Origin: an uncultured Caryophanales bacterium
GTDB lineage: Bacteria; Bacillota_I; Bacilli_A; RFN20; CAG-826
Assembly (NCBI GenBank): GCA_937895315.1
Contig: CALAWM010000104.1
Span: 1 to 9,132, forward strand
Reading direction: 5' to 3'
Length of the DNA stretch: 9,132 nucleotides
The translations under genes were made by a program, and so were the position numbers. Shown in pieces: positions 7,801 through 9,132 of this stretch (position 1 is its first letter; the number at the start of each line of letters is the position of its first letter). Below the pieces are notes generated by a model. The model searched no databases, was not told the DNA's origin, and saw nothing but the letters and a program-made list of their open reading frames with translations.

Positions 7801-7975
7801 TGGATTTTCTAGTCCGATTACCCTGGCAAACTTAAAGATTGTCCAACAAAATATGAACTTTAACTATAGTGAATGGGCTTATCTTGATGCCGTAAACTAT
7901 CGTTATATTTATAGTGATGTCGTTGTCTTAAATATTAATGGCTATCACTTATATGACTTTAGAGTGTTAGAGTAA
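4835..7975 (+). CDS. Large secreted surface protein (adhesin-like), third gene of the riboswitch operon
   Basis: A 1046-residue predicted extracytoplasmic protein. ATG 4835 is chosen over a TTG directly before it because GTGAGG (4822-4827) is well placed for it; it overlaps the preceding gene by 8 bases. The N-terminus is basic (RKKSLKPK), followed by a hydrophobic helix at about 10-24 and VTAYF at 30-34, again resembling SipW-type signals. Residues 63-82 (EWGTDTNPYLIETTEHLINL) match the entry motif seen at the start of many Gram-positive surface beta-solenoid or GLUG-type regions. The next 250 residues contain Gly/Ile-rich strand-turn units (IDIGLFGNAGPTG, MGILVGHAQFVSIEKISVYY, GGIIGFYNKVVIDGNLEV). 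The rest is Tyr/Asn/Thr/Pro-rich and unfamiliar. Only one cysteine is visible (in ASRGCARF). There is no LPXTG, cell-wall repeat or C-terminal membrane helix; it ends in a beta-like YHLYDFRVLE. It may be the tip, adhesin or scaffold of the structure built with the two smaller proteins. Function is inferred from location only. Confidence 0.75.
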   Translation: MRKKSLKPKLTTLIALTLFLTFAFRVTEAVTAYFNRLITSKVTPQLKVDILFGRLDESIATGEWGTDTNPYLIETTEHLINLYVLQNGSERFIIDENSVFQVSDPFGNPNYVGGPSANSPFNMQSIGTEEYPFVSKFRGVTTTDPTKFITLPTGEKTDTSALGNLKINAKPGQIDIGLFGNAGPTGAAAEALQPNQYVGSISNLLLYNIQVNTTSQGSYVAEHKYNVRSTPYETNHMGILVGHAQFVSIEKISVYYSSTNNVAHVNAFDVQAGSAAKYTTSGGIIGFYNKVVIDGNLEVPVSSDGSSDDLGNTQVGLGLGIVYAEDIWTFMENNTTVGKPAPLDSYNLKDTFGQELYGPNNPDEKYFQVGVFTFAHSKEARGKDRLARIWSTSGSNSWTIATNGTAGYGTTNVNMGAATKYVATRITKAQTETDTYANGDIGYDYRHPDYRYMVVYESGGEQYALMRYGATAIGQKIETNNLVIPDGELEFYTFETMTQRSADTAYPPYEDGWAYRYHTTGVLQFKRGTRTSPANRLQYAVYGKVIYDGGVIREAPRPLRINAQNIQTTTPTTSFMASAGSTFVEGIRIAPVTTGNFSQYYLQRTGASGRGDPSSWWTTFTPEAGFSAINYEQGATAFSLYAVRVANDYWDPTNDPTPTNYYLQERQPLVDAPKKTYNTEENVLFYTGTPNSTTPSTRYAYDVRSIESLGWSDNNGDTITKGSTALMMADPTSYYFISNRFWGVTQDIPSPSGTGTIKVPEGSIGFTVNGTNEIGTTAKVFVIVATDPHQGIDQLITISRFGSGNNQDDDRQVLSSFVLPPAPAIPGVGSSPIYLNDNGTNYTAFTNFNTLLVAYIFEVPSRYNPTYFLEASRGCARFVYLSSERTAASDNNPLHENDATIPPLAGVDYVELGTTDPTRIATIGSPEYVSSLTMPYFGFKSNPNYVEGNPLSDKYVITPVTAYNFTYTISRAYNPTEQKHYLYINVNVVGFSSPITLANLKIVQQNMNFNYSEWAYLDAVNYRYIYSDVVVLNINGYHLYDFRVLE

Positions 7976-8005
7976 AAAAAGAGGAATCATTACGATTCCT
8001 TTTTT
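7974..8005 (+). terminator. Bidirectional terminator between the convergent units
   Basis: AGGAATC (7982-7988) pairs with GATTCCT (7994-8000) around an ATTAC loop. An A-run (7974-7980) stands on the left and a T-run (8001-8005) on the right, so the hairpin has a U-tract when read in either direction and the A/T arms can extend the stem. It terminates the surface operon on the plus strand. On the minus strand it lies partly within the last codons (Lys-Lys-Glu-Ser-stop) of the EAL gene. Confidence 0.85.
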
Positions 8006-8427
8006 AATAATTTAATAAATTCCTCTTTTGGTAACGGGCGACTTAAGAAGTAGCCTTGCCCTTTAGTGATTCCGTTATTTAATAAGAAGTGGTGATGGAA
8101 TGATGTTTCAATGCCTTCAGCGACTAGTGACGCATCATTGGTTTTAACGGCGTTAATAATGTTTTGATAGACAACTTGTTGATTAACGTCATTTTCGTCT
8201 TTTGGTAATAATCCTAAATCTAGTTTTACTTCATCAAAGGGGAAGATATTAAGTAAGGCAAAACTACTATGACCGACACTAAAGTCATCCATACTGATTT
8301 TAAAACCCATGGCTTTTAACGCTTTTAAGGGCGAAAGAAAATCAATGCCAATTTCAAAGTTTCGTTCGGTTACTTCAAGCATTAAGTGTTTTGGGGATAC
8401 ATTATATTTAGTAACGAATTTAAGCAT
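7990..8427 (-). CDS. C-terminal fragment of the split EAL protein
   Basis: This is the part of the EAL domain behind the internal TAA; the first available ATG is at 8427, giving 145 residues, though the frame is open back to the stop at 8497. That ATG has no good ribosome binding site (GGAAAG is only 2 bases away). Starting there would also omit the metal-binding Asn of SINIAP. The piece contains LMLEVTE, MDDFSVGHSS, VKLD, VAEGIET and GQGYFLSRPLP. It is unlikely to be an independent functional gene and is better read as the distal part of one interrupted EAL gene. Confidence 0.6.
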   Translation of the reverse strand: MLKFVTKYNVSPKHLMLEVTERNFEIGIDFLSPLKALKAMGFKISMDDFSVGHSSFALLNIFPFDEVKLDLGLLPKDENDVNQQVVYQNIINAVKTNDASLVAEGIETSFHHHFLLNNGITKGQGYFLSRPLPKEEFIKLLKKES

Positions 8428-8496
8428 TCTTTCCGGGGATATTTGACTTAAAGTATAAGGGGCAATATTAATTGATATTACAAAGTCATCACTTAA

Positions 8497-9132
8497 TTAG
8501 CCGGCATATTCAAGGTCATTAATGAATTGACAGGCGTTTTGTAAGACTTTATTATCCATTTCATAAATATGACCGCGGCGTTCAAAGTTTGTAATAAAGG
8601 GTAAGGGATTATGATAACGTTCATCAATATAGAAACGGGCAAGACTTTCCGCCCCAATGACTTTATGGGTTTTTAAATCAAACTTTGGTTGGTAGAAGGA
8701 GTGGAAGTGATTTTCAATAACTTCAAGATCTAAATCTTTAATATGATCACTTAAGATCTTTGCCGTTAAATAAGCACTTGATAATACTTGGGTTCTGCTG
8801 ATGTAATCAAGGCGATTGGAGTCATCAAGAATCATTAAAGCCGTATTCATTTGTTCATTTAAATGGGTGCCAACCATAAATAAGCCGAGCACTTCATGGG
8901 TGTATTTATGAATTAAGACTTTAAACATTTTAATAATGTAATTTTCATTAATGGGGGAAGGATAAAAGACTTCTTTAGTATAAGGAACATTTTTAGCAAT
9001 TAATTCCATCTCATTTTTGCCGTATAAGGCATATTCATAAAGTCCGGTGATACTCCGGACATAAGTATGATCATCAATAACTCGTTTCCGTCCTAAAATA
9101 TGATTTACGGCGGTGAAGGCTTCAGCGATGGT
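8497..9132 (-). CDS. N-terminal fragment of the split EAL protein (5' partial)
   Basis: This is the open frame from the right window edge to the internal TAA, 211 residues without a start inside the window; an internal ATG at 9009 exists but the frame is open above it (TIAEAFTAVNHILGRKR onward), so that ATG is probably not the start. The first ~130 residues are unrecognised; KMFKVLIHKYTHEVLGLFMVGTHLNEQ has a faint PAS-like strand pattern but is not diagnostic. The last ~75 residues are the beginning of the EAL domain (FYQPKFDLKTHKVIGAESLARF), ending NDLEYAG just before the INIAP strand. As a separate product it would lack almost the whole active site. Confidence 0.7.
   Translation of the reverse strand, partial: TIAEAFTAVNHILGRKRVIDDHTYVRSITGLYEYALYGKNEMELIAKNVPYTKEVFYPSPINENYIIKMFKVLIHKYTHEVLGLFMVGTHLNEQMNTALMILDDSNRLDYISRTQVLSSAYLTAKILSDHIKDLDLEVIENHFHSFYQPKFDLKTHKVIGAESLARFYIDERYHNPLPFITNFERRGHIYEMDNKVLQNACQFINDLEYAG

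Larger units (their letters stand above)
7990..9132 (-). pseudogene. EAL-domain c-di-GMP phosphodiesterase, 5' partial, interrupted by an in-frame TAA
   Basis: The reading frame is continuous from the right edge (9132) to the TAA at 7990-7992 except for one TAA at 8497-8499; no frame change is needed. It encodes 211 residues, the stop, then 168 more. The EAL domain hydrolyses c-di-GMP to pGpG in the cytoplasm. Its diagnostic residues lie on both sides of the stop: ESLAR, the EAL signature (Glu codon 8647-8649), then SINIAP (Asn 8467-8469), LEVTE (Glu 8374-8376), MDDFSVGHSS (Asp-Asp 8284-8289), VKLD (Lys 8224-8226), VAEGIET (Glu 8116-8118) and GQGYFLSRP (Gln 8056-8058). The roughly 130 residues before the EAL domain contain no recognisable GGDEF motif and may be a sensor or linker. 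All catalytic positions are intact, so the mutation looks recent, or it is a base-call error, or readthrough occurs. If the stop is real, neither piece should be an active enzyme. The gene converges on the c-di-GMP-regulated surface operon. Confidence 0.8.

Noticed and set aside
4835..7975. Tandem repeats or a CRISPR-like array in the low-complexity large gene
   Set aside because: By eye no regularly spaced near-identical units occur; the recurring words come from biased codon use (AGT, TTA, ACC, CCG) rather than true repeats.
8497..9132. GGDEF domain preceding the EAL domain
   Set aside because: No GG(D/E)EF motif or the usual diguanylate-cyclase entry motif is visible in the 130 residues before ESLAR; the region may be a sensor or linker, and the rest lies beyond the window.

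Overview
The window looks like a piece of chromosome from a low-GC Gram-positive bacterium (Bacillota), plausibly one of the uncultured Bacilli or Mollicutes-related gut lineages. The evidence is AT-rich codon use, purine-rich ribosome binding sites, mostly TAA stops, extracytoplasmic proteins with short Gram-positive type N-terminal membrane signals, and a cyclic-di-GMP riboswitch of the kind common in Clostridia and Bacilli. TGA is a genuine stop here: it ends the gene at 3449-4150 in an ATGA overlap, so the Mycoplasma code does not apply. The exact lineage is inference.

Left part (1-3173), metabolism and uptake. The window opens inside a branched-chain amino-acid type ABC transporter solute-binding protein. 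A perfect 11-bp hairpin follows it. Then come a two-domain CoA-transferase of the acetyl-CoA hydrolase/4-hydroxybutyrate CoA-transferase family and, 2 bases after its stop, an alpha/beta hydrolase with an intact Ser-Asp-His triad. The last two form a small operon, probably for short-chain acyl-CoA or ester metabolism.

Middle part (3174-7975), the most interesting region. A promoter (-10 TATAAT at 3282-3287) starts a leader that consists almost immediately of a cyclic-di-GMP class I (GEMM) riboswitch, followed by an intrinsic terminator that re-uses the aptamer's 3' strand. This arrangement predicts an ON switch. Behind it lie three overlapping genes for secreted or membrane-tethered proteins of 233, 231 and 1046 residues. 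Each starts with a short basic stretch, one hydrophobic helix and an aromatic motif (YAWF, YAWY, TAYF) like the SipW-processed signal peptides of TasA/CalY fibre proteins. The first two carry TasA-like beta-sandwich hallmarks. The third is a large surface protein with a WGT..NPYLI entry motif. I read the set as a c-di-GMP-controlled surface fibre, matrix or adhesion system. No dedicated signal peptidase, sortase or LPXTG anchor is visible in the window.

Right part (7976-9132), signalling. A convergent gene on the minus strand encodes an EAL-domain c-di-GMP phosphodiesterase that runs off the right edge. Its recognised EAL catalytic residues are all present, but one in-frame TAA (8497-8499) splits the reading frame in the middle of the EAL domain. 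A bidirectional terminator hairpin separates the two convergent units and overlaps the last codons of the EAL gene. The window thus holds both a c-di-GMP-responsive operon and a (possibly broken) c-di-GMP-degrading enzyme side by side.
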